64,000 nucleotides of DNA from Bacteroides congonensis (GCF_900130125.1 NZ_FQXY01000008.1:698301-762300); one strand, 5' to 3'; counted from the first letter of the stretch, positions 18,391 to 28,490 are shown. Numbers and translations are program-made. Notes: a model not told the origin generated them from the letters alone.

Positions 18391-20010
18391 TTATTTCCAT
18401 TCGCTGTGCTGTTCCAACATCGGGTTTGTGTCAATTTCACTTTGCGGGATAGGCCATACCAAATCCTGTGCTCCACGCAGATTACCGCGTTCGACTGCTC
18501 CGAAGCCATAGAATGACTTGTCTTCCTGCATACGTTTCTGGGCGTTTTCAAATTCTCCCCAGCGATAAAGGTCGGCAAAACGCAAGTCTTCAAAAGCCAG
18601 TTCCACACGGCGCTCATGGCGTACAATGGAGCGTAGCTCTTCTTGTTTCAGATTGGTTCCTTCTACCTCTTCCACAGCAGGCATGCCAACGCGATCGCGG
18701 ACTTCATTGATATACTTGGTCACTTCCGCCTGGGAGTAACCACCTTTTTCAATCATAGCTTCAGAGAGTGACAATAGCACCTCTGCATAACGAATGACGT
18801 AGAAATCGAGGCTACCGTCATACTCGTTTGCCGTATTTTCCGGTGTGTACCATTTGCGGATACAGCAAGTGGAGGTGGCGGGTAAGTTATTAGTGTACAA
18901 CTTTCCGTTCCATTTCATTCCCGGAAGCATCAATGTTGCCTTCATGCGAGGGTCGCGGTTTTCATAACGTCCCATATCCGGATTTTCTTTTGTATGAGCT
19001 CCTTTGTCAAGACTACCATTAAATAAAGGAGACTTGTCAATAGGCAATCCATCCGTGCAATAAAAATCATCGCATAAATTCATTGAACCTTCGATGGCGT
19101 TCATTGGAGCAGACCAGCAAACTCCAAAGCAATTACCTTCGCCCAGTCCCGGACCTTTGTAGTGAACACTCAGCAACACTTCACTAGCTATTTCATTAGC
19201 TTCCTTGAATAAATCTGCAAAGTTAGCTGCCGGGTCGCTGCCATCACCCGATTTGAAAAGTTGTACTTTGCCGAGCACATTCTTGTAGGCATTTATAGCC
19301 TCGTCCCAATGCTGATTGAAGAGGGCTATTCGTCCCATAATGGCGTAAGCCGCTTCTTGAGTCAGACGTCCTGTCTGTGCTTTTCCTATCACGGGGATTT
19401 TAGGAATCCATAATTTCAGGTCTTCCAGTAAAGAAGAGATAATCTGGCTACGTTCCGTTTTGGGCGCTTGGGCTTCTGCCAGGGTGAGAGGTTTGGTCAG
19501 ATAGGGTACATCGCGGAAAACGGAAGTCAGATTGCAATACATCAGGGCGCGCAATGCTATTGCTTCCGCTTTGTATGCTTCTATCTTTTCTTGTTCCATC
19601 GGTATACGTTCTACGTTTTCCACTAACATGTTGCATCGCTTGATAACTTCATAATTAGCGTTCCAGTACATTGAGAAACATTCATCGGTGGTAGCCGAAG
19701 CACATTGTGAAATGGAACTGCCCAGCATCCAGTTACCCCATGTGTGGTCACCATTGTCTGTACTGGTTTCGCGTCCCAGGAATCCGAATTTCCAGCCGTC
19801 AATGTTGTCGTCATACAAGTTTTGGCTTTGCATGGCGTCATAGCAAGCGGTCAGTGCCATCAATGCATCCGATTCAGTTTGCCAATAGGTCGTTTGGGAA
19901 GGCTGGTTCGGAGAATCTGTCTGTAGGAAACTGTCCGAACATGCGCCGGCAGACAGTAACATTCCGGATAATAATAAAACTCTGCATATATTTTTTGTAT
20001 TCTTAATCAT
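18391..20010 (-). CDS. SusD/RagB-family outer-membrane glycan-binding lipoprotein
   Basis: The 539-residue lipoprotein (signal ending LLSAGACSD, Cys near 24) has the SusD helical TPR fold, with the family features SPNQPSQTTYWQTESDALMALTACYDAM at the N-terminus and the C-terminal RRVELAFEDLRFADLYRWGE block. It acts as the lid over the SusC transporter and binds oligosaccharide at the cell surface. It starts 21 bp after the SusC stop. Together with the GH16 enzyme upstream it probably captures a beta-glucan. Confidence 0.95.
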   Translation of the reverse strand: MIKNTKNICRVLLLSGMLLSAGACSDSFLQTDSPNQPSQTTYWQTESDALMALTACYDAMQSQNLYDDNIDGWKFGFLGRETSTDNGDHTWGNWMLGSSISQCASATTDECFSMYWNANYEVIKRCNMLVENVERIPMEQEKIEAYKAEAIALRALMYCNLTSVFRDVPYLTKPLTLAEAQAPKTERSQIISSLLEDLKLWIPKIPVIGKAQTGRLTQEAAYAIMGRIALFNQHWDEAINAYKNVLGKVQLFKSGDGSDPAANFADLFKEANEIASEVLLSVHYKGPGLGEGNCFGVCWSAPMNAIEGSMNLCDDFYCTDGLPIDKSPLFNGSLDKGAHTKENPDMGRYENRDPRMKATLMLPGMKWNGKLYTNNLPATSTCCIRKWYTPENTANEYDGSLDFYVIRYAEVLLSLSEAMIEKGGYSQAEVTKYINEVRDRVGMPAVEEVEGTNLKQEELRSIVRHERRVELAFEDLRFADLYRWGEFENAQKRMQEDKSFYGFGAVERGNLRGAQDLVWPIPQSEIDTNPMLEQHSEWK

Positions 20011-20030
20011 AATATGTATCCTCCTTGTAA

Positions 20031-23000
20031 TTAGAATTGAATGTTTAATCCAAATGAATAAGTACGCATATTGGGATGTACGTCATTTCTTGTATCACCC
20101 GATGACTTTTCCGGATCCCAGTTCTTCAACGGTGTGAACGTCAATAGATTGCTTCCGGCAAAGTAAACACGGATGCTGGAAATACCAACTTTGGCAAGTT
20201 CGGTTTGACGGAAAGTATAGCCGAATTCCAGATTCTTCAGACGCAGGTAATCCGATTTTTCAAGCCAGAATGAAGAATAAGAATCGTTCATGGTGTTGCC
20301 TAGTGCGGGCATAGGAGCATTTATGTTGTCGGCCGAATAACGGTTCACCCAACGGTTGGTAAGGTTACCGCGAATGTCGGTAGAAGTCTCCCAACTGTAA
20401 CGGTAGATACCACCCACTCCCTGCCAGAAAGTAGACAAGTCGAAGTTTTTCCATGATGCACCCAGATTGAAACTATAAGAGTATTTCGGGAACGGATTGC
20501 CTATAATATCGCGATCTTCGGGAGTAATGTTACCATCATCATCCAGGTCGGCGTACATGATATCGCCCAATTTGGGAGCCACACCGTTTTGTTTGATAAC
20601 TTCACCTTTTGAGTTGGTACGTTGCAAGTCGGCTTCCGTACGATAGATACCTATTGCTTTATATCCGAAATAAGCACCGATAGGGTTGCCGATACGGTTG
20701 ATTGTATTACCATCAATTTTTTCCTCCAGCTCACCCATTTCAAGGATTTTATTCTTCACGTGCGACAGGTTGAAACCGACATTCCAAGCCCAGTCTCCTT
20801 TGCTGTCGGAGTAATTTACGGTCCATTCCCAACCACGGTTACGGACTGCACCCACATTCTGATAAGGAGCGGAGAGAGAACCCAGGAAAATGCCCGGCAT
20901 AGCCAATTGCATTAAGATGTCGGAAGTTTTCTTGTCAAACCATTCGAAGGAGGTCTGTATTCTGTTGTTGAAGAATCCAAGGTCGATAGCGACGTTTACA
21001 GAACGGGTCGTTTCCCATTTAATGTTTTCATTGGGGACGGATGTCTGTACCATACCCGCCTGCTTGTTTGCACCTTGGTCGAAGAAATAATTTCCGCTTG
21101 CACCCAAAGTAGCCGCATAAGCGTAGTTGCCGATTTCCTGATTACCCAATTTACCCCATGACAGACGTAACTTTCCGAGAGAGAAGTTTCTATAGTCTTT
21201 CATAAAACCTTCGTTTGAGAATACCCATCCGGCAGACAATGAAGGGAATGTGGCATAACGATTGGCTTTAGGCATACGTGAGGAACCGTCATGACGAATA
21301 TTGAATTCGAATAAATACCGGTCGTCATAACTATAGTTTACACGACCGAAGAATGATTGAAGCTTATATTCTTCTGATTCTCCTGTTGCTCCCGGATTGA
21401 TTGTACCTCCTTTGAGCTCATAAATATTCTCGGTTGGGAACCCTTGTATGGAGGCTGTTGTTTTGTAAAAACGTGAACCGATGACCGAATGTCCCAACAG
21501 CACATTGATGCTGTGCTTGTCGAATTGCTTGTTATAAGTCAGCAAGTTTTCGTTTGTCCATGTTGCGTTGCGATACCAATAATCCTCTTCCTTATTAGTC
21601 TCTCCTGCTGCTTTTACGATGTTTCCGTCCGCATCATAGCGAGCAGGAGATTTTGGGGTGTAAGACTTAGTCGCATTCAGGTCGAAAGCATAAGCAAGGC
21701 TTGTCTGGAACTTCAATCCGTCCCACAGTTCAATACCGGCAAACGCCTTGCCGTTGAAACGCCAATATTCGTTGCTGCGATGACCTAAGGACATTAACTC
21801 TACGGGGTTTTTCACCATTTCAGCGCTCATTGACGAACCGTCTACATAGCCATAATGTCCGTTGGAGTACATCACCGGTACGGTTGGACGGGTGAACCAG
21901 GATACGAAACGCATGATACCGCCTTCGCCCGAAGGAGCAACAGCAGGAGCTGTCACGTTGTTTTTGTTACCGGACAAGTTCAGTCCGAATGTGAAACGTT
22001 TGTAGCGTGTGTCAAGGTTCGAACGGAAAGAGAAGCGTTCTACTCCTGTTTTCATCATGATACCCTCTTGGTTGGAGTACGCCACTGAAGTCATGAAGTG
22101 CGTGTTTTCACTACCACCCGACACTGATAAATGGTGTTGGTGCATGCTGGCATTGCGTAACACTGCGTCCAGCCAATTGGTGTTTGCATAATGGTCGGGA
22201 TCCGAACCGTCTTTCAGCTTTTGTAGAGCTTCTGGTGAGAAAGTGTCAGGGTTCACTTCGTTTCTCATCAAAGCCCAGTTATAACTGTCTACATAGTCGG
22301 GAACGATGCCCGGAGTCTGTAGTGTATAGCTTCCCGAGTAGGATACTTTTACTCTGCTGGAAGCTTGTCCGCGCTTGGTGGTAATCAATATCACACCATT
22401 GGCGGCACGTACACCGTAGATAGCCGCTGATGCTGCATCTTTCAATACGGAGATATTGTCGATATCCGCAGAGGGGATTTCGGATATTTGTGAAAGGCTG
22501 CCCTCTACGCCGTCAATTAATACCATCGGATTGTTGTTTCCAAAAGTACCGATACCACGAATTCTTATTTCCGGATTGTCATTGCCGGCTTGTGCGCCGT
22601 TCTGAGTCAGCACCAACCCCGGCAGACGGCCTTGCAGCAAAGTAGCTGTGTTGGCCACCGGAATATCTTGAATATCTTTGGCGGATACAGAAGCTACAGA
22701 ACCGGTTAGATTCACTTTCTTTTGGGTTGCATATCCCACCACGACTACTTCGTCAAGTTTTTTGGAGTCTTCTTCCAAAGTTATTTTAAAATCGTTTTTG
22801 TTTCCTACGGGAAGAATTACGTCTTTATATCCCAAAAAACTAACGACCAACGTTTGTGAAGGTTGTACTTTCAACTGAAAAGCACCGTCTATATCGGTTA
22901 TAGTTCCTTGTGTTGTACCTTGAATCACTACACTGGCTCCTATGATAGGTTCGCCGGCTGCATCGTACACTTTACCTGTCACTGTGCGTTCCTGTGCATA

Positions 23001-23072
23001 TGCTGTAAGAGATAACAGCATGAGGACGCCTGCTAAAAACATACGTAAAAAATTTCGCTTTTGTCCATTCAT
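20031..23072 (-). CDS. SusC/RagA-family TonB-dependent transporter
   Basis: The protein imports oligosaccharides across the outer membrane. From 23072 it has 1013 residues: signal peptide (ending LTAYAQ), a carboxypeptidase-D-like regulatory domain (TVTGKVYDAAGEPIIGASVVIQ), a TonB box region (KLDEVVVVGYATQKK), the plug with VLKDAASAAIYGVRAANGVI, and a 22-strand barrel ending in GLNIQF. The frame is open upstream to 23129, but MNGQKRNFLRMFL at 23072 begins the signal peptide directly and is preferred. It lacks an STN domain, consistent with control by the divergent sensor rather than a sigma/anti-sigma pair. Confidence 0.95.
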   Translation of the reverse strand: MNGQKRNFLRMFLAGVLMLLSLTAYAQERTVTGKVYDAAGEPIIGASVVIQGTTQGTITDIDGAFQLKVQPSQTLVVSFLGYKDVILPVGNKNDFKITLEEDSKKLDEVVVVGYATQKKVNLTGSVASVSAKDIQDIPVANTATLLQGRLPGLVLTQNGAQAGNDNPEIRIRGIGTFGNNNPMVLIDGVEGSLSQISEIPSADIDNISVLKDAASAAIYGVRAANGVILITTKRGQASSRVKVSYSGSYTLQTPGIVPDYVDSYNWALMRNEVNPDTFSPEALQKLKDGSDPDHYANTNWLDAVLRNASMHQHHLSVSGGSENTHFMTSVAYSNQEGIMMKTGVERFSFRSNLDTRYKRFTFGLNLSGNKNNVTAPAVAPSGEGGIMRFVSWFTRPTVPVMYSNGHYGYVDGSSMSAEMVKNPVELMSLGHRSNEYWRFNGKAFAGIELWDGLKFQTSLAYAFDLNATKSYTPKSPARYDADGNIVKAAGETNKEEDYWYRNATWTNENLLTYNKQFDKHSINVLLGHSVIGSRFYKTTASIQGFPTENIYELKGGTINPGATGESEEYKLQSFFGRVNYSYDDRYLFEFNIRHDGSSRMPKANRYATFPSLSAGWVFSNEGFMKDYRNFSLGKLRLSWGKLGNQEIGNYAYAATLGASGNYFFDQGANKQAGMVQTSVPNENIKWETTRSVNVAIDLGFFNNRIQTSFEWFDKKTSDILMQLAMPGIFLGSLSAPYQNVGAVRNRGWEWTVNYSDSKGDWAWNVGFNLSHVKNKILEMGELEEKIDGNTINRIGNPIGAYFGYKAIGIYRTEADLQRTNSKGEVIKQNGVAPKLGDIMYADLDDDGNITPEDRDIIGNPFPKYSYSFNLGASWKNFDLSTFWQGVGGIYRYSWETSTDIRGNLTNRWVNRYSADNINAPMPALGNTMNDSYSSFWLEKSDYLRLKNLEFGYTFRQTELAKVGISSIRVYFAGSNLLTFTPLKNWDPEKSSGDTRNDVHPNMRTYSFGLNIQF

Positions 23073-23152
23073 AATTTTAAATTTAACTAAGTTAATAGGT
23101 TCTTTGTTATATAATACTGATGTTTTCATAACTAAAAGATATCAGTGTGTTT

Positions 23153-23929
23153 TTATTTCCATTGATAATGGCGCACCCAGTCCACTTCCATCTCTACGGG
23201 TAATTCGGCAGAATCTACCGTACCTACCCAAGTACCGCCTAGCTGCATGTCTATGAGCAGATATTGAGGAATATTGAAAGGAAATTGTCCTTCCTGTTCG
23301 GTTTCAATTCGGGGGTAAACAAAGTTGCGCTTTCCGTTGACATGGAACACCAGGCTGTCCGGCCAGAAATCCACTCCATATACATTGAATTCCTCGGGAT
23401 TAATGGATATAGTATTTCCATGTTTGGGATTGTTTTCTATACCTAATGTGTAGGTATAGTGAGAGTGTACCGTCTGGTAAACAACAGAATCATGGTTCAG
23501 GCGTTCCATGATATCCACTTCACCTCCTATAGGCCATGAATATTTATCGGTTTCATAAGGCAGTGTCCATATGGCAGGCCATGCCCCTTTTGCCCCGTGC
23601 AGTTTGGCGCGTACTTCGATACGTCCTCCATGGAAAGCATGCTTGCCTTTTGTCCACAATCCTCCGGTCAGATACTTGGCAGTGTCTGCCTTTGTGTCGT
23701 CATTGACTATTCCTTTTAGGATTAAAAGACCGTCACGCATTTCGTAACAACGGTCGTCAAACGACTGGGTGTTTTGCCAGTCTGGCTTGCCGCGGGGGAT
23801 ACGGCTCCAAATGGCGGTGTCGGGTTCTGTTCCGTTAAAATTGTCTTCCCACACCAGTTCCCATTTAGGGGTATGAGTACAAGAAAGTATACCACATACT
23901 GAGAATAATAAAAGTATAACCTTTTTCAT
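23153..23929 (-). CDS. GH16-family endo-beta-glucanase lipoprotein
   Basis: The 258-residue enzyme has a lipoprotein signal (CGILSCTH, Cys 17), so it is probably displayed on the cell surface. The GH16 catalytic motif ExDxxE is intact: E137, D139 and E142 in GGEVDIMERL. This form, together with PAIWTLP upstream, resembles laminarinases and lichenases (beta-1,3 and mixed-linked glucans). It is first in the operon GH16-SusC-SusD, an uncommon order because the enzyme usually follows SusD. The promoter lies about 50 bp upstream, facing the sensor-regulator gene. Confidence 0.92.
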   Translation of the reverse strand: MKKVILLLFSVCGILSCTHTPKWELVWEDNFNGTEPDTAIWSRIPRGKPDWQNTQSFDDRCYEMRDGLLILKGIVNDDTKADTAKYLTGGLWTKGKHAFHGGRIEVRAKLHGAKGAWPAIWTLPYETDKYSWPIGGEVDIMERLNHDSVVYQTVHSHYTYTLGIENNPKHGNTISINPEEFNVYGVDFWPDSLVFHVNGKRNFVYPRIETEQEGQFPFNIPQYLLIDMQLGGTWVGTVDSAELPVEMEVDWVRHYQWK

Positions 23930-23976
23930 ACGTTTTAATTTTGGGTTACATAAATTGCTTTAAAAAATCAATGCTG

Positions 23977-23984
23977 CAAACGTA
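23977..23984 (-). promoter_or_regulatory. Promoter -7 box of the GH16-SusCD operon
   Basis: The minus strand reads TACGTTTG. There is no -33 TTTG at the expected place, as usual for promoters that depend on a PUL regulator. The binding site is probably in 23990-24110. Confidence 0.6.
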
Positions 23985-24121
23985 TTTTATTTATTTTATT
24001 TAGAAGTCAGATATCGTATAATTCAAGTCAATTCTTGTCTAAATAGGGCTGATTCTTGTGTTTTTTTTAAGAAGTACTCTTGTTTCTATGATGTTTTTTT
24101 AAGAAAAATGCGATATGGATT

Positions 24122-24150
24122 TTTGTTGAAAAGAAAAAAATGTATTTTTG
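24122..24150 (+). promoter_or_regulatory. Promoter of the sensor-regulator gene
   Basis: TTTG (24122-24125) and TATTTTTG (24143-24150) are 17 bp apart. The predicted transcript begins near 24157, which excludes the ATG at 24108 and supports the start at 24168. Confidence 0.6.
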
Positions 24151-24167
24151 CAGAAAATGAAAATACA

Positions 24168-27041
24168 ATGTATCGCGCCTTAATCATACTATTATTTCTA
24201 TTGGCAGAGATTAGTCTGTTTGCTGATGAACACACTGTTAATTATTCATTCACCAAACTCTCCATAGAGCAAGGACTTTCTCAAACCACTGCCCAATCTA
24301 TTTTGTTCGACCATAAAGGGGTTTTGTGGATAGGAACCAAAAGCGGATTGAACAGCTATACTCAGGAAGGGATAAAAACTTACTTGCATCACTCGGGTGA
24401 TTCTTATTCTTTGCCAAGTAACCATATCAACCATCTGGCAGAAGATTCTTTAGGGAATTTCTGGATAGCGACTTCCAAAGGACTGGCTCTTTACGATGTC
24501 GAACAAGACCGCTTTACAACTGTCAATTCTTGTATTATCTATTCTTCTGTGGAAGTCGAAGGCGGAATTTGGTTTGGTAGCGAAAATGCCATTTACTGTT
24601 ATGATTATAAAAGCAAACAACTAAAAACAATTCACATCGAAAAAGAAGAAAGCAAAGATTCTAATCTGGTGGATTACAGGATTCAGAAAATGCTTTATTT
24701 GGAAGAAGGCAAGATTCTGATAGGTACGCGCAAGAAAGGAATCTATTTATATGACTGCCGCATCCGGCAATTCACCCTTTTGATACCACACGGTCGGAAC
24801 CTGTTGACATCGTTATATGTAACAACAGACCGGCGCATTTACACAGCTTTTTATGGAGATGGATTTTATTGTTATGACCGGACAGGGAAAATGCTGGAGC
24901 ATTATACAAAAGAAAATTCCGGATTGAAAAACAATTATGTGTTGGACATGGCAGAATATAATGGTAACATATGGTTGGCAACAGACGGCAGCGGTATCAA
25001 TTTGTTTACTCCCCGAACCTTTCAGTTTTCGCAATTACAACACGTTGTGGGTGACTACTCTTCTTTGCCGGTCAATTCCATTATATTGCTGTACAAAGAT
25101 ATGAAAGGAAATCTATGGGCGGGAAGTGTGCGCGGAGGAGTATTCAGTATAAAAGAGACATATATAAAGACTTATAAAGATGCAATCTTAAACGATACAC
25201 ATGGGCTTAGCGAAAAATCTGTTATCAGCCTTTATGAAGAAAAGGACGGCAAAGTATGGATTGGAACGGATGGGGGAGGAATTAATCTCTATGACCCGTC
25301 TACCGATAAGTTTACCCATTTTCCCTCTACTTACGGAGATAAGGTTGTTTCTATCGCCGAGGTGTCCGAGAGTGAACTGATGGTGTCTTTATATACAAAA
25401 GGAATTTTTCTGTTCAATAAAAAAACACATAAGTACCGCCCCTTCACTATTATCGATGAAGAGACCAATATTAAAGAATGTTTTTATGGATTTCTACCTT
25501 TGGCCAATCAGGTGGCGGACGACAAAATATATATTATCAGTTGCGGTGCTTATGTATACCACACGCATGACCGTACATTCTCGAAGATAGAAACCGACCG
25601 TGATTATGATTTCTCCAATGATGCACTTTGCCTTTCATACTCTAATGATAGATTTTCCCTGTTAAAGTGTGCTCACCAAGCTTTTTGGGTCGATCAGAAG
25701 AGTGACAGTATCCGGTTGTTGTTTGAGTTGGAGAAAGATGAATTTATCACTTCCATGTCCTACGACAATAATCGTAAGATATGGACCAGTACTAACAAAG
25801 GACTCGGATTCTTTGATTTGGAGAGTCAGAAGTTTCATCGTATCCGTACCAAACTTTTTGGTGGTATTTCTTTTCTTATTGCTGACGGAAAGGGACGTTT
25901 ATGGATTTGTGCCCAGAATCATCTGTATTCTTATATCATTAAAGAGAATAGATTCACCCTTTGGAACAGTTCGGACGGTTTCCCGCCTAATGAAATCTTG
26001 TTTGCATATCAAAAGCAATCTAACAAGGATTATATTTATTTGGGAGGTTCCGAAGGATTGGTTAAAATTGATACGGATATTCCAACTACCGAAACTCAAC
26101 TACCGGAAATATATCTGTCTGAAATCCTCTTTAATGGTAGCCCTTTTTTAAAGAGAGTAAAAGAAAATACGATAGAGATACCCTGGAATTATAATTCGCT
26201 TTCTGTCCACTTCCGGATAAAGAACAGGGATGTGTTTCAGAAGTATCTGCTGCAATATACTATTGAGGGTAGGAGCAAACAGTTGATTGAAACCTATGAA
26301 CCGATGTTGAATTTATCTTCTTTGTCGGCAGGTGAATATTCAATATGGGTTTCGTGTAATACAAAAAATGGAAACCAAACCCCGGCCAAGCAATTGATAC
26401 GTATTATCGTTACTCCTCCTTGGTATAAAACAGTCTGGTTTATTAGTACGGTTGCCGTTTTGTTTATTGCTATGACGGCAGGTATCGGTTACATTAATTA
26501 CCGTCGGAAAGAACGCAATATGAAAGGTAATGTGAACCACTTCTTGCAAGCTATATTAAATGATATGCTTAGTAGCAAAGAAGAGAAACAGAGGAGTGAA
26601 GAGGATAATCTTTTGGAGCCTTCGTTGTCTGATGTCACATTAAAAGAAGTGGATGATAATCGGATGGAGGAAATAGAGCAGCAAACTCCAAAGAAAAACA
26701 GCAAGGAAGATGAAGACTTCATTAATAAACTTAACACACTTATCAATGAGAATATGGCGGGTGGAGAACTTTCTATCAAATTTCTAACGGATAACATGGC
26801 TATGAGCAGAGCTTCTTTATATAATAAGGTGAAGTTGCTGACCGGTTTGGGAGTTAATGATTATATTAATCGGTTGCGTATTGAGAGATCTGTTTTTCTG
26901 CTTACAAATACTAATATGAACATTAATGAAATATCCTATGAAGTAGGTTTCTCTTATCCCCGATATTTTAGCACTTCCTTTAAACAAGTTAAAGGAATGA
27001 CGCCTACCCGATTTAAGGAAGAGAATAGGAAGGGGGAATAA
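24168..27041 (+). CDS. Membrane sensor-regulator: propeller, Y_Y_Y and AraC domains without kinase or receiver
   Basis: From 24168 the protein has 957 residues. A signal or anchor (MYRALIILLFLLAEISLFA) precedes two-component-regulator propeller repeats (GVLWIGTKSGLNSY, GNFWIATSKGLALYD, GKVWIGTDGGGINLYD and more, to about 670). A Y_Y_Y domain (about 670-750), one membrane helix (about 755-777), a charged linker (about 778-848), and an AraC DNA-binding domain (about 850-952) follow. Canonical hybrid two-component PUL regulators have HisKA, HATPase and receiver domains between helix and AraC; here they are absent. It should sense an oligosaccharide in the periplasm and control the divergent GH16-SusCD operon from the membrane. 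Confidence 0.88.
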   Translation: MYRALIILLFLLAEISLFADEHTVNYSFTKLSIEQGLSQTTAQSILFDHKGVLWIGTKSGLNSYTQEGIKTYLHHSGDSYSLPSNHINHLAEDSLGNFWIATSKGLALYDVEQDRFTTVNSCIIYSSVEVEGGIWFGSENAIYCYDYKSKQLKTIHIEKEESKDSNLVDYRIQKMLYLEEGKILIGTRKKGIYLYDCRIRQFTLLIPHGRNLLTSLYVTTDRRIYTAFYGDGFYCYDRTGKMLEHYTKENSGLKNNYVLDMAEYNGNIWLATDGSGINLFTPRTFQFSQLQHVVGDYSSLPVNSIILLYKDMKGNLWAGSVRGGVFSIKETYIKTYKDAILNDTHGLSEKSVISLYEEKDGKVWIGTDGGGINLYDPSTDKFTHFPSTYGDKVVSIAEVSESELMVSLYTKGIFLFNKKTHKYRPFTIIDEETNIKECFYGFLPLANQVADDKIYIISCGAYVYHTHDRTFSKIETDRDYDFSNDALCLSYSNDRFSLLKCAHQAFWVDQKSDSIRLLFELEKDEFITSMSYDNNRKIWTSTNKGLGFFDLESQKFHRIRTKLFGGISFLIADGKGRLWICAQNHLYSYIIKENRFTLWNSSDGFPPNEILFAYQKQSNKDYIYLGGSEGLVKIDTDIPTTETQLPEIYLSEILFNGSPFLKRVKENTIEIPWNYNSLSVHFRIKNRDVFQKYLLQYTIEGRSKQLIETYEPMLNLSSLSAGEYSIWVSCNTKNGNQTPAKQLIRIIVTPPWYKTVWFISTVAVLFIAMTAGIGYINYRRKERNMKGNVNHFLQAILNDMLSSKEEKQRSEEDNLLEPSLSDVTLKEVDDNRMEEIEQQTPKKNSKEDEDFINKLNTLINENMAGGELSIKFLTDNMAMSRASLYNKVKLLTGLGVNDYINRLRIERSVFLLTNTNMNINEISYEVGFSYPRYFSTSFKQVKGMTPTRFKEENRKGE

Positions 27042-27138
27042 TTGTTTTGTGTTATGCTTGCTTGTATGAATAAAAAAGAGATATGCTTGCTGTTTTTTTT
27101 GTTAAAATCCTGTTCCTTCCTCATTTTTCTTAAACTTC

Positions 27139-27335
27139 CGTGAACAAAATACGGATGAGTCTGTTTTTAATTATGCAAATCGCCTGATAAAGCTTCTTAT
27201 GGGTATGAGAATATAGATAATCAAGCAAGACATGCCTCCCCGGCATAACAGGAAGATTGCATAGTAGTTTTGTCGTGTTTTATTTTGTGTTTGTGTTGTG
27301 ACGGTGCTGCGATGTGAATCGAGGTGCCGTTTTTT
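27139..27335 (+). ncRNA. Putative structured RNA element, copy B
   Basis: This is the second copy of the element at 18070-18262. The last 104 bases (27232-27335) differ by one base (GAGGTG for GGGGTG), and the first half is alignable but diverged (GTGAACAAAA, ATGCAAATCGCCTGAT, GGTATGAGAATATA). It ends in the same G-U-containing hairpin and six T. It lies about 100 bp after the sensor gene and about 120 bp before the YeiH-type gene. The rest of 27042-27453 has no gene that I can see. Confidence 0.55.
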
Positions 27336-27453
27336 ATTCCAGATAGGTATAACCGGAGATTATCCGGTATAATAAAATACTGTGAACCGGTTTGATGAAA
27401 AATGGTTTTCTTTGCAGAGTAATAAATTCAGTATCACTAAAATCTAGTAATTT

Positions 27454-28488
27454 ATGTTCAACGAAAAAAGAAGCAGCATGTTGCACGGTGTCTTGTTGAT
27501 AGCACTGTTTTCTTGTGCGGCGTTTTACATTGGTGAGATGTCTTTCGTGAGAAGTCTCTCTTTCAGTCCGATGATTGTAGGTATCATTTTGGGTATGCTT
27601 TATGCTAACAGTTTGCGGAATAATCTTCCCGAAACTTGGGTGCCGGGCATACAGTTCTGCTCGAAAAAGATTCTGCGTATCGGTATTATCCTGTATGGTT
27701 TCAGACTGACTTTTCAGGATGTGCTGGCTATTGGATTGCCTGCTCTGTTGATTGATATTATTATTGTGGTAGTGACGATTTGTGGTGGTATTTATCTCGG
27801 CAAGTTATTGAAAATGGACAGGGGGATTGCACTACTGACTTCTATCGGAAGCGGAATTTGCGGTGCTGCCGCTATTCTTGGTGCGGAATCTACTATTAAG
27901 GCAAAACCATATAAGACGGCCGTTTCCGTTTCTACCGTGGTAATCTTCGGTACTATCTCCATGTTCCTATATCCTTTCCTTTACCGGAATGGTATCTGTG
28001 CACTTACTCCCGACCAAATGGGAATCTATACAGGTTCTACTCTTCACGAAGTGGCTCATGTGGTGGGAGCCGGTGACGCAATGGGAAGCGGCATATCGGA
28101 TTCGGCAATTATCGTGAAGATGATTCGGGTGATGATGCTGGTTCCAGTACTTTTGATTACTACTTACATGGTGGCAAGGGCGAGAAAGAGACAGGTACAG
28201 AAAGGGCAGAAATTTCAGAAGATTGCCATTCCCTGGTTTGCAATCGGCTTTATGGGGGTGATCGCTTTTAATTCTTTTGATTTGTTGCCTGTGCAGTTGG
28301 TGGCAGGAATCAACACACTGGATACTTTTCTGTTGACAATGGCTATGACTGCACTTGGGACGGAAACAAGCATTGACAAATTCAGAAAAGCGGGGGCGAA
28401 GCCGTTTGTCTTGGCGCTTCTTCTCTATATTTGGCTGGTAGTAGGTGGTTATTTCCTGGTGAAGTATCTCACTCCTTATTTAATGTAA
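27454..28488 (+). CDS. YeiH/UPF0324-family membrane transporter (putative sulfate exporter)
   Basis: The 344-residue protein has about ten hydrophobic helices and the conserved family features GIILGMLYANSLRN, GSGICGAAAILGAESTIKAKPY and STLHEVAHVVGAGDAMG. Members of this family have been annotated as putative sulfate exporters; the substrate in Bacteroides has not been established to my knowledge. It is a single gene, with a bidirectional terminator shared with the carboxylase operon that converges on it. Confidence 0.88.
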   Translation: MFNEKRSSMLHGVLLIALFSCAAFYIGEMSFVRSLSFSPMIVGIILGMLYANSLRNNLPETWVPGIQFCSKKILRIGIILYGFRLTFQDVLAIGLPALLIDIIIVVVTICGGIYLGKLLKMDRGIALLTSIGSGICGAAAILGAESTIKAKPYKTAVSVSTVVIFGTISMFLYPFLYRNGICALTPDQMGIYTGSTLHEVAHVVGAGDAMGSGISDSAIIVKMIRVMMLVPVLLITTYMVARARKRQVQKGQKFQKIAIPWFAIGFMGVIAFNSFDLLPVQLVAGINTLDTFLLTMAMTALGTETSIDKFRKAGAKPFVLALLLYIWLVVGGYFLVKYLTPYLM

Positions 28489-28490
28489 TA

